This document shows positions 16,829 through 23,913 of a stretch of 25,078 nt of DNA, piece by piece. The DNA lies in NCBI GenBank assembly GCA_947175285.1, contig CAMWMM010000015.1, forward strand, positions 1 through 25,078, written 5' to 3'. The DNA comes from an uncultured Lachnospiraceae bacterium. GTDB taxonomy: Bacteria > Bacillota_A > Clostridia > Lachnospirales > Lachnospiraceae. The notes under the pieces are model-generated. The model was not told the origin of the DNA. It worked only from the letters and a program-made list of their open reading frames with translations, and made no database searches. Both the position numbers and the translations under genes were made by a program. How positions within the stretch are numbered: the first letter of the stretch is position 1; each line of letters opens with the position of its first letter.

Positions 16829-17149
16829 TTAAGATACAGATATCCTCCACCAGAAAAATCTCAGAACTACTACAAACAGTAAAATCCCAATAATCGAAAG
16901 TATGATACAGGCCGGCGCACATATCCTTGAATTTTTCCTGTTGCGTATACCCTGAACGATTCCTATGATGCAGGAAATGGGTGAAAGAACAATGATTAAA
17001 AACAGGAAGATATCAGTCCAAACATTCATTTTCATACCCATAAGCACATACATTACAAACGTAACCAGAATATCGAGACAAAGAACCGGAATCACAGAAA
17101 TTGCATTAAAAATGCCAAAAGTCAATAGATTTTCATCTTTCTCTTTCAT
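16829..17149 (-). CDS. Small membrane protein of unknown function (three membrane segments)
   Basis: 106 residues. After a short charged start, MKEKDENLL, three hydrophobic stretches can be seen at about residues 10-36, 44-66 and 77-100, separated by a basic loop IRNRKNSR. I do not recognise a family with certainty; the layout resembles short DUF4190-like proteins. GAGGT lies 6 bases before the ATG, a good ribosome site that also overlaps the stop of the NUDIX-like remnant upstream. The Rpn promoter lies beyond its end, so it probably belongs to the preceding transcript. No function is proposed. Confidence 0.65.
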   Translation of the reverse strand: MKEKDENLLTFGIFNAISVIPVLCLDILVTFVMYVLMGMKMNVWTDIFLFLIIVLSPISCIIGIVQGIRNRKNSRICAPACIILSIIGILLFVVVLRFFWWRISVS

Positions 17150-17158
17150 AATGATACC

Positions 17159-17304
17159 TCACCGATTCGCTCTATTATATCCAATAACATACTTATCCCC
17201 CACCCTAAGAATAGCATATGCTCCTGTCACGTCATGATATTTTCCAATATCATCTTCACTAAAATTAAATATTCAATCAAAGACCAACCACTTTTATTAG
17301 ACAT
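17159..17304 (-). pseudogene. Frameshifted remnant resembling the N-terminus of a NUDIX hydrolase
   Basis: The stretch between two small membrane protein genes decodes, with one frameshift, into a coherent protein start. One frame gives MSNKSGWSLIEY from an ATG at 17304, then the neighbouring frame continues FNFSEDDIGKYHDVTGAY and AILRVGDKYVIGYNRANR up to a TGA at 17161-17159. The second piece resembles the first beta strands of NUDIX hydrolases, which typically run xGAxxV..NDKYLIGYNxWRxxWExPxG from memory. The NUDIX box itself (GX5EX7REUXEEXGU) is missing, so the gene is truncated as well as shifted. Assignment is by eye from a short piece, so another family is possible. Confidence 0.4.
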
Positions 17305-17379
17305 AAGGATATCTCGCGGAGCGTGGCATACGTTGTTTTTTGCAAGCATCTTAAAATACTCCTATTCATACCATTATTA

Positions 17380-17844
17380 TCAAGAATACGATATATTTCT
17401 TTGCATCAATAACTTTATCCCTAATACAAACACAAAACCACCGAGCAATACAAAGAATAACCATACAGCATTCCAATATATTGAATTCACATCAAACATC
17501 CATAGCAAAAGTCTATTCCAAAATTCTAATCCAACTGCAATAGCAAATAAATCAAATAACACATAGACACCACCGAATAGGTATATCCATCGCCACCAGT
17601 AGTTGTTATGCCGGTTTTGGATAAAGGTAGCCACTCCTAATATGCAAAGCATCGCCAATATCCCCATCAATATAAAAAAGAATAAGCCCTTATTTTCCAA
17701 TATACCAATCCAAAACCCGGCATAAGAATTTCGGTCTATTAAGCCCCATATTCTATGCAGATGAAACAAACCGAAAGCCATGAAAAACCATGGCTCCCAT
17801 ACTAATATTTTCTTTTCCACTCTATCAAACGTTGGTACAGCCAT
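17380..17844 (-). CDS. Membrane protein of unknown function (four membrane segments)
   Basis: 154 residues, rich in Trp and Phe. Four hydrophobic stretches are visible, at about residues 13-34, 43-73, 83-106 and 118-147; a short basic loop with QNRHNNYWWR separates the second and third. No motif identifies a family. An AAGGAG site lies upstream but with a long spacing (about 12 bases). It starts 33 bases after the cupin gene, so it is probably the last gene of the MNT-HEPN-cupin transcript. No function is proposed. Confidence 0.65.
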   Translation of the reverse strand: MAVPTFDRVEKKILVWEPWFFMAFGLFHLHRIWGLIDRNSYAGFWIGILENKGLFFFILMGILAMLCILGVATFIQNRHNNYWWRWIYLFGGVYVLFDLFAIAVGLEFWNRLLLWMFDVNSIYWNAVWLFFVLLGGFVFVLGIKLLMQRNISYS

Positions 17845-17877
17845 TATCTATTTAAACTCCTTACAAACCAGAAGTTG

Positions 17878-18216
17878 TTAAACTATCCTCTTTCCGCCAA
17901 AACAATGTATCGTTCTGGTTCCGGCTTTTACATATCCGTAATGCGGCGTACCCTTAGGAACTAAAAGTTCATCTCCCTGATGCAACGTATGCTCAATACC
18001 ATCAAATATTTCAATATATTCACCTGCAACGCAAACAATATACTCATCAAATTCATGAACATTCTCTTTTGATTTTCTGTCTGCAAAATATGTCCAATAC
18101 GCAATTTGACTCCCGTCTTTTCCTTCAAAATAATAACCTTCAATATCTTCCGTATTCTGCTGGCTTCTATCAATCCTATTTTTTTCATTTTTCATAAATT
18201 CAGGAAAATCTGTCAT
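17878..18216 (-). CDS. Cupin-domain protein
   Basis: 112 residues forming one small cupin barrel: metal-site motif one around KENVHEFDEYIVCVAGEY and motif two around GDELLVPKGTPHYGYV. In motif one the usual first His of HxH is Asn (NVH), leaving one His, a Glu and the later His as possible metal ligands. The family starts with MxTDFPEFM, so the ATG at 18216 is preferred; the frame stays open to 18270 but that would add 18 residues and overlap HEPN. The ATG is 4 bases after the HEPN stop, so translation is probably coupled. The ligand is unknown; such proteins may bind small metabolites or sugars. Confidence 0.75.
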   Translation of the reverse strand: MTDFPEFMKNEKNRIDRSQQNTEDIEGYYFEGKDGSQIAYWTYFADRKSKENVHEFDEYIVCVAGEYIEIFDGIEHTLHQGDELLVPKGTPHYGYVKAGTRTIHCFGGKRIV

Positions 18217-18220
18217 AATT

Positions 18221-18637
18221 CTATGCTTCTCCAAAAAATTCCCTAGTAATATATTCTTCTGCTTTTTCAAGAAAATCTTTCACAAATTCAAGAAGTTCTT
18301 TCGTTTCCTCTTTATTCACAATATAAAAGTCATCATAATCAGAAGCATTTCTTATCCGGTCAGCCTTTGCAATTTTCTGATAATCAGCTTTTGTGAACGC
18401 AGTATTCTCCTGATGTATAAAAAGAAGGTTAAACTGTGATACTGCTCCATTATGTGTCTCCACATCCATTTGCCGCGTCGCCAAAAGTGCTTTTATACAT
18501 TTTTCAATCGCATAAAAAGCCCGATTATTCGCAGATTTATAGCAATCCAATTTTACCAGTTCTTTTGCTTCAGAATATAACTCTTTCGCCCTGTCAAATC
18601 GTACAGAAACCAAAGATTCATAATGGCTTTCATCCAT
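18221..18637 (-). CDS. HEPN-domain protein, UPF0332 type (putative toxin of a HEPN/MNT pair)
   Basis: 138 residues, all-helical. Family marks are SANNRAFYAIEKCIKALL (residues 35-52), THNGAVSQF (61-69) and RIRNASDYDDFY (94-105). In HepT-type toxins the last motif is RX4HXY with a catalytic His; here the matching stretch is Arg96-x4-Tyr101-x-Asp, as usual for the UPF0332 branch, so RNase activity cannot be assumed. The ATG at 18637 overlaps the MNT gene by 8 bases and is preceded by AAGGAAGGG. An upstream in-frame ATG would add a basic, non-conserved 29-residue tail lying inside the MNT gene. The pair resembles type VII toxin-antitoxin modules. Confidence 0.82.
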   Translation of the reverse strand: MDESHYESLVSVRFDRAKELYSEAKELVKLDCYKSANNRAFYAIEKCIKALLATRQMDVETHNGAVSQFNLLFIHQENTAFTKADYQKIAKADRIRNASDYDDFYIVNKEETKELLEFVKDFLEKAEEYITREFFGEA

Positions 18638-19019
18638 ATAACGCAATCCCTTCCTTTTCGATATTTTTAAAATAACCATACCAGTCTTTCTTTTCTTCAA
18701 ACTCATCATAAGGAAGGAGAACAAAATTTACTACAGCAAAATACTTCAATGCAAGTTCTGTTGCAACTTCATCAATTTTATCATTGTATTTCCATGCATC
18801 TGTCCGATTCCCTTTTGCAAGAAGCGCTATATCCACATCCGAACATTCTTTAAAATCCCCTCTTGCACAGGAGCCATAAAGAAGCATTTTCACCAAATCT
18901 TTTTCCATAAATTTTCTAATCATATCAGGTGCTTCTGCTTTTATTTTTTCTATAATATCACTATTTAACCCTATATTTTTCAATGATTCCATCTTGTTAA
19001 TTTTCCCTTGCTTATTCAT
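18630..19019 (-). CDS. MNT nucleotidyltransferase-domain protein (putative antitoxin partner of the HEPN protein)
   Basis: 129 residues of the minimal nucleotidyltransferase fold. The signature LLYGSCARGDFKECSDVDIALL gives the GS pair (49-50) and the two metal aspartates Asp61 and Asp63. The third acidic position, expected in the strand AVVNFVLL, is occupied by Asn98, as far as this can be aligned by eye. In characterised MntA/HepT pairs the nucleotidyltransferase AMPylates the HEPN toxin on a Tyr and silences it; that is known for other branches, not shown here. Start at 19019 has GGAAAG only 4 bases away; an ATG 9 codons later is possible. It lies 31 bases after the VWA gene. Confidence 0.82.
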   Translation of the reverse strand: MNKQGKINKMESLKNIGLNSDIIEKIKAEAPDMIRKFMEKDLVKMLLYGSCARGDFKECSDVDIALLAKGNRTDAWKYNDKIDEVATELALKYFAVVNFVLLPYDEFEEKKDWYGYFKNIEKEGIALYG

Positions 19020-19050
19020 CTTACTTTCCGTTTCTATAAATCGATTATCC

Positions 19051-20253
19051 CTACGCCTTATTCGTCATCAGCCGCACCATCGCCTGATTCAAGCCGTTTA
19101 CCGTCAGCTTATACATCGGGAACATCCCTTTAATCGCGGTTTCCGCCTCACGCCAAGGCGCATGGCCGGGAGCCATTTTGGGATTCAGCCAGACGATTTT
19201 CTTATAATGCTTTTTCATGAGCTGCAGCCATTCCATACCGGAAAGCCCGCCGTTTGGTCCTCTGTAGTTTCCGGTCGTAGAATAGAGTTCCTCCGGCGCC
19301 ATTGCCGCATCTCCGACAATAATCACCTTATAGTCGCTGTCCAGATTCCGGAACATCCATTCCGTATCAATCCAATCTCCGTTTTCGCATTCCGGCGTCT
19401 TATACAGCTTGGAATAAATACAGTTATGAAAATAATATGTCTTTACATCTTTATAATGATTCGATTTGTGCACCGATTGAAACAGTTCGTTTAACAAATT
19501 GCTGTAGGGAATCATCGTGCCGCCGGAATCCATTAACAGTAACAGTTTGACCGCGTTTTTCCTCGGACGCTCCATCACAATCTGTAAACATCCGCCATTG
19601 TTACAGGTCTTATCAATCGTACCATCGATATCCAGTTCCGTCTTCGGAATGTCCAGCTTGGAAGAAAACTGTCTGAGTTTTCTGAGAGCCATCTGGAACT
19701 GTCTGTTGTCCAGAATCCTGTCATCCCTGAAATCGCGGTATTTTCTGGCGCCAATGACTTGAAACGCGGACTGATATCCGGTAGAGCCGCCGACTCTGAT
19801 ACCGCCCATATTGCCGCCCGTGTTTCCGAACGAGGTTTTTCCCATCGTGCCAATCCAGAAACTGCCGCCGTTATGCTCGGAATCCTGATCCCTTAAACGG
19901 TCTTTAAATTTCTGCTCCACATCCTCTTTATCGATAACCACCTGTTCATCATTCATGACATGACGCATTTCCTCATGCTGCTCGTCTATAAAATCCGACT
20001 TATCCAGCCATCGCAGCATATTTTTGCTAATTTCATTTTCCGACTGAATGCCTTTAAACACTTCGTCGAATGCCATGTCAAATTTATCAAATTCCGTCTC
20101 TGACTTCACAAGAATCATTCTTGCAGTATAATAAAAATCCGTCAAACTGCTGTTGCACAATCCTTTAGAAAGCGCTTCCTGCAATGTCAGCCACTCCGTT
20201 AAGGTAACATGAAGTCCCTTTGCTTTTAACGTATAGAAAAATTTACCGAACAT
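19051..20253 (-). CDS. VWA-domain protein of the CoxE/MoxR-associated type
   Basis: 400 residues. The N-terminal half is helical; residues 128-160 form a Gly-rich linker (MGKTSFGNTGGNMGG). The C-terminal half is a von Willebrand A domain with the metal-site motif LLLLMDSGGTM (Asp242) and the later IVIVGDAAM stretch; the classical DxSxS is replaced by DSGGT, as in the COG3825-like group. Such proteins work with MoxR-type AAA+ ATPases as chaperone pairs that mature or assemble other proteins. The start is supported by AAAGG 8 bases upstream. The MoxR gene ends 33 bases before it. The client is unknown, and no carbon monoxide dehydrogenase or similar gene is nearby. Confidence 0.87.
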   Translation of the reverse strand: MFGKFFYTLKAKGLHVTLTEWLTLQEALSKGLCNSSLTDFYYTARMILVKSETEFDKFDMAFDEVFKGIQSENEISKNMLRWLDKSDFIDEQHEEMRHVMNDEQVVIDKEDVEQKFKDRLRDQDSEHNGGSFWIGTMGKTSFGNTGGNMGGIRVGGSTGYQSAFQVIGARKYRDFRDDRILDNRQFQMALRKLRQFSSKLDIPKTELDIDGTIDKTCNNGGCLQIVMERPRKNAVKLLLLMDSGGTMIPYSNLLNELFQSVHKSNHYKDVKTYYFHNCIYSKLYKTPECENGDWIDTEWMFRNLDSDYKVIIVGDAAMAPEELYSTTGNYRGPNGGLSGMEWLQLMKKHYKKIVWLNPKMAPGHAPWREAETAIKGMFPMYKLTVNGLNQAMVRLMTNKA

Positions 20254-20286
20254 ATAAGCTGCCTTTCCCTTAACCAGTATCGAAGG

Positions 20287-21108
20287 TTAGTCTGTTCTAT
20301 GCTGTAATGTTTCCAAATCTTCATCTTTTTTTACAACAACACCGATAAACGGCAGTTCCTCCCTCAATCTGTCCGTCGGAATACCGCCGATCTGCAATGC
20401 GTTAATCCAGTCAATCAGTTCCGATGTACTTGGTTTCTTACGGATATCTTTGATAGAACGTATCCAGTAAAATACCTCCATTGCGTCCTTTAACAGCTTC
20501 TCCTCCACATCCGGATAATGCGTTTTAACGATTTCCTCCATTAACTCCGCATTCGGGAAATCAATATAGTGGAAAATACATCTTCTTAAGAAGGCATCCG
20601 GCAGTTCTTTTTCCGCATTGGACGTAATAATTACAATCGGTCTGTGTTTTGCTTTCACGGTACGTTTTGTCTCGTGGATATAAAATTCCATCTGGTCTAA
20701 CTCCCACAATAAATCGTTGGGAAACTCCAAATCCGCCTTATCAATTTCATCAATCAATAAAACAACCTGCTCATCCGCGTCGAACGCTTCTCCCAGTTTC
20801 CCTAGTTTAATATATCTGGCAATATCATCTACGCCTTCTTCCCCGAACTGTCCGTCATAAAGTCTCTGTATCGTATCGTACATATACAGACCGTCCTGCG
20901 CTTTCGTCGTAGACTTGATGTTCCAGATGACAAGTTTTTTCCCAAGCGAATCCGCAACCGCCTGTGCAAGCATGGTCTTACCGGTTCCCGGCTCTCCTTT
21001 TATTAATAACGGCTTTTGCAGCGCGACTGCAATGTTGACGCTGGCAAGCAGTTCTTTGGAGGCTACATATTGCGAGGTACTTGTAAATGCTTTTTTCTGT
21101 TCACTCAT
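20287..21108 (-). CDS. MoxR-family AAA+ ATPase
   Basis: 273 residues with a single AAA+ module: Walker A GEPGTGKT (38-45), Walker B VVLLIDEID (Asp120, Glu121), sensor 1 in IIVITSN-like ITSNAEKELPDAFLRR with the arginine finger region, and a C-terminal lid (DIRKKPSTSELIDWINAL). It is thought to remodel or assemble protein complexes together with the VWA protein encoded just after it. The ATG at 21108 is preferred over one 17 codons earlier because AAAGGG precedes it and the family starts near here. A promoter-like sequence lies at 21189-21217, sharing the region with the metF promoter. Confidence 0.9.
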   Translation of the reverse strand: MSEQKKAFTSTSQYVASKELLASVNIAVALQKPLLIKGEPGTGKTMLAQAVADSLGKKLVIWNIKSTTKAQDGLYMYDTIQRLYDGQFGEEGVDDIARYIKLGKLGEAFDADEQVVLLIDEIDKADLEFPNDLLWELDQMEFYIHETKRTVKAKHRPIVIITSNAEKELPDAFLRRCIFHYIDFPNAELMEEIVKTHYPDVEEKLLKDAMEVFYWIRSIKDIRKKPSTSELIDWINALQIGGIPTDRLREELPFIGVVVKKDEDLETLQHRTD

Positions 21109-21169
21109 ATTCTGATTTCCCTTTCCGGTTAATTTGTTTCTGTTATGTTGTCGCAGCAATCTGCTTTTC

Positions 21170-21198
21170 TTGCTAAATATCTAAATTTATGTTACGAT
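21170..21198 (+). promoter_or_regulatory. Predicted metF promoter
   Basis: TTGCTA at 21170-21175 and TACGAT at 21193-21198, 17 bases apart, about 63 bases before the metF ATG. A 7-bp inverted repeat, 21175-21181 with 21196-21202, spans the core promoter and could be an operator. Confidence 0.5.
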
Positions 21199-21217
21199 AT
21201 TTTAGGCTTAAAAGCAA
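21189..21217 (-). promoter_or_regulatory. Predicted moxR promoter, overlapping the metF promoter
   Basis: On the minus strand TTGCTT (21217-21212) and TAACAT (21194-21189) are 17 bases apart. Its -10 overlaps the -10 of the plus-strand promoter, so the two would compete. Confidence 0.5.
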
Positions 21218-21261
21218 GAATTTTATATACGGACTAATTACGTATCAGAAAGGAAAACAAA

Positions 21262-22116
21262 ATGATAAATGACTTACTAAACGGAACAAAAACAAGCCTT
21301 TCTCTGGAGGTGTCCCCTCCGAAAACAGAGGAAGAATTTCAGGCTATCTTCGGCAAACTGGATACTCTTGCCTCCCTGCATCCTGACTTTATCAGCTGTA
21401 CCTATGGTGCAGGCGGTTCCAGAGCCGGAAAAACCATTGAAATTGTATCCTATATCCAGAATCAGTTACATATTGACGCAATTGCACATATGACCTGTGT
21501 TGGATTTAAGCAGGATGACCTTAAGAAAAACTGTGAAGCACTGACAAAAGAAGGTGTTCGATATGTAATGGCGCTTCGCGGAGACAGACCGCAGGCAATG
21601 ACAGACGAGCAGTTTAACGGCAGAGAATTTTTTTACGCTTCCGATATGATTCGCTACCTGAAAGCTCATACTTCACTTAAGATTGCCGGAGCATGCTATC
21701 CCGAAAAGCACTATGAAGCGGAGAACTTTGAAAGCGACTTATCACACTTAAAGGAAAAAGTAGATGCGGGCGTAGAATTTTTAATTACGCAGATGTGCTT
21801 TGACAACGATATCCTTTACCGTTTTATAGAGAAAGTCCGGGAAGTTGGCATTACCGTACCGGTCTGTGCAGGCATCATGCCGATTACGAGCGCAAAACAG
21901 TTAGGAACAAGCGTTACCTTATCCGGTTCTTCCATCCCGAAAGAACTCTCGGATATGATTGCAAAACACGGGGAAGACAAAGAAGATATGAGAAAAGCCG
22001 GCATTGACTATGCTGTCCGCCAGATTCAGGATTTGAAAGCGCACGGTGTAGAAGGTATTCATATCTATACGATGAACAGACCTAAAACAACCGCGGAGAT
22101 TGTAGCGCAAATATAA
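21262..22116 (+). CDS. metF: 5,10-methylenetetrahydrofolate reductase
   Basis: FAD-dependent TIM-barrel enzyme that makes 5-methyltetrahydrofolate for methionine synthesis. At 284 residues it is the short bacterial form without the eukaryotic regulatory domain. Marks include LEVSPPKTEEEFQAI with the catalytic Glu, FISCTYGAGGSRAGKT, AHMTCVG, YVMALRGDRP and FLITQMCFDN, as well as the closing HIYTMNRP. AAAGGA lies 7 bases before the ATG. It stands alone on the plus strand, with no metH or folate gene beside it. Transcription ends at the paired hairpins at 22127-22190. Confidence 0.96.
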   Translation: MINDLLNGTKTSLSLEVSPPKTEEEFQAIFGKLDTLASLHPDFISCTYGAGGSRAGKTIEIVSYIQNQLHIDAIAHMTCVGFKQDDLKKNCEALTKEGVRYVMALRGDRPQAMTDEQFNGREFFYASDMIRYLKAHTSLKIAGACYPEKHYEAENFESDLSHLKEKVDAGVEFLITQMCFDNDILYRFIEKVREVGITVPVCAGIMPITSAKQLGTSVTLSGSSIPKELSDMIAKHGEDKEDMRKAGIDYAVRQIQDLKAHGVEGIHIYTMNRPKTTAEIVAQI

Positions 22117-22126
22117 TGATATAAAG

Positions 22127-22156
22127 GAAAGAATGCCGTTCTTTCGGCATTCTTTC
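22127..22156 (+). terminator. First hairpin after metF
   Basis: A perfect 12-bp stem pairs 22127-22138 with 22145-22156 around a TTCTTT loop. The T-run is short and interrupted, so it may be a weak terminator or an RNA 3'-end stabiliser. Confidence 0.65.
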
Positions 22157-22157
22157 A

Positions 22158-22190
22158 GGTGAAAAAGTCTGCATAGCAGACTTTTTTACC
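22158..22190. terminator. Bidirectional intrinsic terminator between metF and gpsA
   Basis: A 15-bp stem (one G-T pair) with a 3-base loop pairs 22158-22172 with 22176-22190. Its arms supply a run of six T on the plus strand (22182-22187) and of five T on the minus strand (22166-22162). It directly adjoins the gpsA stop, so it can end both convergent transcripts. Confidence 0.88.
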
Positions 22191-23219
22191 TTATTCTTCC
22201 TCCCAGGGAATGAGCGGGTTCTCAATTTTCTTATCCCGAAGCATCAAACTTCCTACCGCTTCCGCCGCCGACTTTCCTTCAAATAACACTTCGTTGACCT
22301 GTTCAATGATCGGAATCTGCACGTTATACTTTTTCGCAAGTCCGATTGCCGCTTTGGCAGAATAAACACCCTCTACGACCATTTTGACCTCCGCCATCGC
22401 TTCCTCCATCGTATAGCCTTTTCCGATGAGAATCCCGGCGCGTCTGTTTCTGGAATGCATGGATGCACAGGTCACAATCAAGTCTCCCATTCCGGTCAGT
22501 CCGGCAAACGTCTCCCATTTGCCGCCCATCACCGTACCAAGTCTTGCAATTTCCGCAATTCCTCTGGTAATCAACGCCGCTTTCGTATTGTCTCCGTAAC
22601 CAAGACCGTCCGCAATACCTGCTGCAAGCGCCACCACATTTTTAAGCGCTGCGCCAAGCTCAATGCCAAGCACATCCGGGCTGATATAGACGCGGAACAC
22701 TTCGTTCATGAAGATATTCTGTAAATATTCCGCGGTTTTCTTTTTTCTGGCACCTACTACGATAGTTGTCGGAATATTTTTTCCTACTTCCTCCGCATGA
22801 GACGGACCGGATAACACGGCAACTTCCGCCTGCGGTATTTCCTCTTCAATAATCTGAGATAACGTCATCAGTGTTGTCTCTTCGATTCCTTTTGCCACAT
22901 TGACGATAATCTGCCCCTCTTTGACATAGGCAGCCATATTCTTGGAGGTTTCTCTTGTAAAAGGCGACGGTACGGCAAGCACCAGAATATCTTTCCCCGT
23001 TACAGCCGCCTCTAAATCCGTTGTAAATTCCATATCTTCCGGCAGCTTCACACCGGGAAGTTTCTCTTTATGTTCGTGCTCCGTCCGAAGCATCTCAATC
23101 TCTGTTTCCACAATCGACCAGACAGTCACTTTATGTCCGTTCCGGTGAAGTAAAAGCGCTAACGCCGTTCCCCAGCTTCCTGCTCCGATAATCGCAATAT
23201 CCGCCATAGTAATACCCAT
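22191..23219 (-). CDS. gpsA: NAD(P)-dependent glycerol-3-phosphate dehydrogenase
   Basis: Makes sn-glycerol-3-phosphate from dihydroxyacetone phosphate for phospholipid synthesis. The length of 342 residues is normal. It has the nucleotide-binding IAIIGAGSWGTALALLLHRNG near residue 9, VNVAKGIEETT, VLSGPSHAEEV with the usual substrate-loop residues, IELGAALKNVVALAAGIADGLG containing the catalytic lysine, and TRGIAEIARLG. The start could be the first ATG (AGGG with 7-base spacing) or the fourth codon later (MADIAIIG); the family's usual start slightly favours the latter, but the ribosome site fits the former. It follows plsY by 39 bases in a der-plsY-gpsA operon. Confidence 0.96.
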   Translation of the reverse strand: MGITMADIAIIGAGSWGTALALLLHRNGHKVTVWSIVETEIEMLRTEHEHKEKLPGVKLPEDMEFTTDLEAAVTGKDILVLAVPSPFTRETSKNMAAYVKEGQIIVNVAKGIEETTLMTLSQIIEEEIPQAEVAVLSGPSHAEEVGKNIPTTIVVGARKKKTAEYLQNIFMNEVFRVYISPDVLGIELGAALKNVVALAAGIADGLGYGDNTKAALITRGIAEIARLGTVMGGKWETFAGLTGMGDLIVTCASMHSRNRRAGILIGKGYTMEEAMAEVKMVVEGVYSAKAAIGLAKKYNVQIPIIEQVNEVLFEGKSAAEAVGSLMLRDKKIENPLIPWEEE

Positions 23220-23258
23220 TCCCTTTCCCTAATACTAATTTCAATACAATTGAAATAC

Positions 23259-23912
23259 TTATTTTTGCTCCTCTTTTTTATGTGTCAAATAGGTTTTCCG
23301 CTCCTCACCTTTTAACAGTCTTGCTATATTCTCACGATGCTTATAATAAGCCATTATCGTCAATAGTACGGCAATAATGTAAAGCTCAATCAAATGCGCC
23401 TGACTCATGTGGAAAAATCCCATCTGCCCCATCACAATAATCTCAATCAGAAAACCCGCATACACAAGCAGGGAACCTAACGATACATAGTGTGTCGTAA
23501 AAAATGTACCGAAGAATAAAACCACACCCATCACGATAAAGTAAGGATGAAAAGCAAGAATCAGCCCTGCCGTTGCCGCAATTCCTTTACCGCCCTTAAA
23601 ATGCAGGTAAAATGGGAAATTATGTCCAAGAATGGCTCCCGCCGCCGCATAAAGCTTGAATAAATAAACCATGTCCGGATGAGATTTATCAAATAAAATA
23701 CCCGTAACGACAATCGCTAAGATACACTTAATAATATCCCCAAACAATACGAGCAGTCCTGCTTTTGTGCCAAGTACACGCATCGTATTTGTCGTTCCCG
23801 CATTTCCGCTTCCATAATTTCTAATATCAATCCCGTGCAGCTTCCCATAGATATATGCCGTCTGGAAAAGCCCGAAAACATAGCCGATTACTAAACAAAA
23901 AATTCGTTCCAC
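23259..23912 (-). CDS. plsY: Acyl-phosphate:glycerol-3-phosphate acyltransferase
   Basis: Integral membrane enzyme that acylates position 1 of glycerol-3-phosphate using acyl-phosphate, the first acylation of phospholipid synthesis. Its substrate is the product of the neighbouring gpsA. At 217 residues it has several hydrophobic segments and two family motifs, GSGNAGTTNTMRVLG (about 35-49) and FPFYLHFKGGKGIAATAG (about 98-115). A charged tail (KGEERKTYLTHKKEEQK) makes it slightly longer than usual. The start is a GTG at 23912, 1 base after the der stop; its AGGA ribosome site is inside the end of der, which suggests coupled translation. Confidence 0.96.
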   Translation of the reverse strand: MERIFCLVIGYVFGLFQTAYIYGKLHGIDIRNYGSGNAGTTNTMRVLGTKAGLLVLFGDIIKCILAIVVTGILFDKSHPDMVYLFKLYAAAGAILGHNFPFYLHFKGGKGIAATAGLILAFHPYFIVMGVVLFFGTFFTTHYVSLGSLLVYAGFLIEIIVMGQMGFFHMSQAHLIELYIIAVLLTIMAYYKHRENIARLLKGEERKTYLTHKKEEQK

Positions 23913-23913
23913 T

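Noticed and set aside
17234..17566. Possible plus-strand 110-codon gene
   Set aside because: It is opposite the 154-residue membrane gene and the NUDIX-like remnant, has no ribosome site, and its composition looks like an antisense frame.
18994..19494. Plus-strand 166-codon open frame
   Set aside because: It lies antisense to the well-supported VWA gene, is rich in His/Arg/Phe as antisense frames are, and shows no domain.
23238..23256. 8-bp hairpin in the plsY-gpsA gap as a terminator
   Set aside because: AT-rich, 3-base loop, no U-run on the minus strand; probably a minor mRNA structure, and operon continuity is expected.
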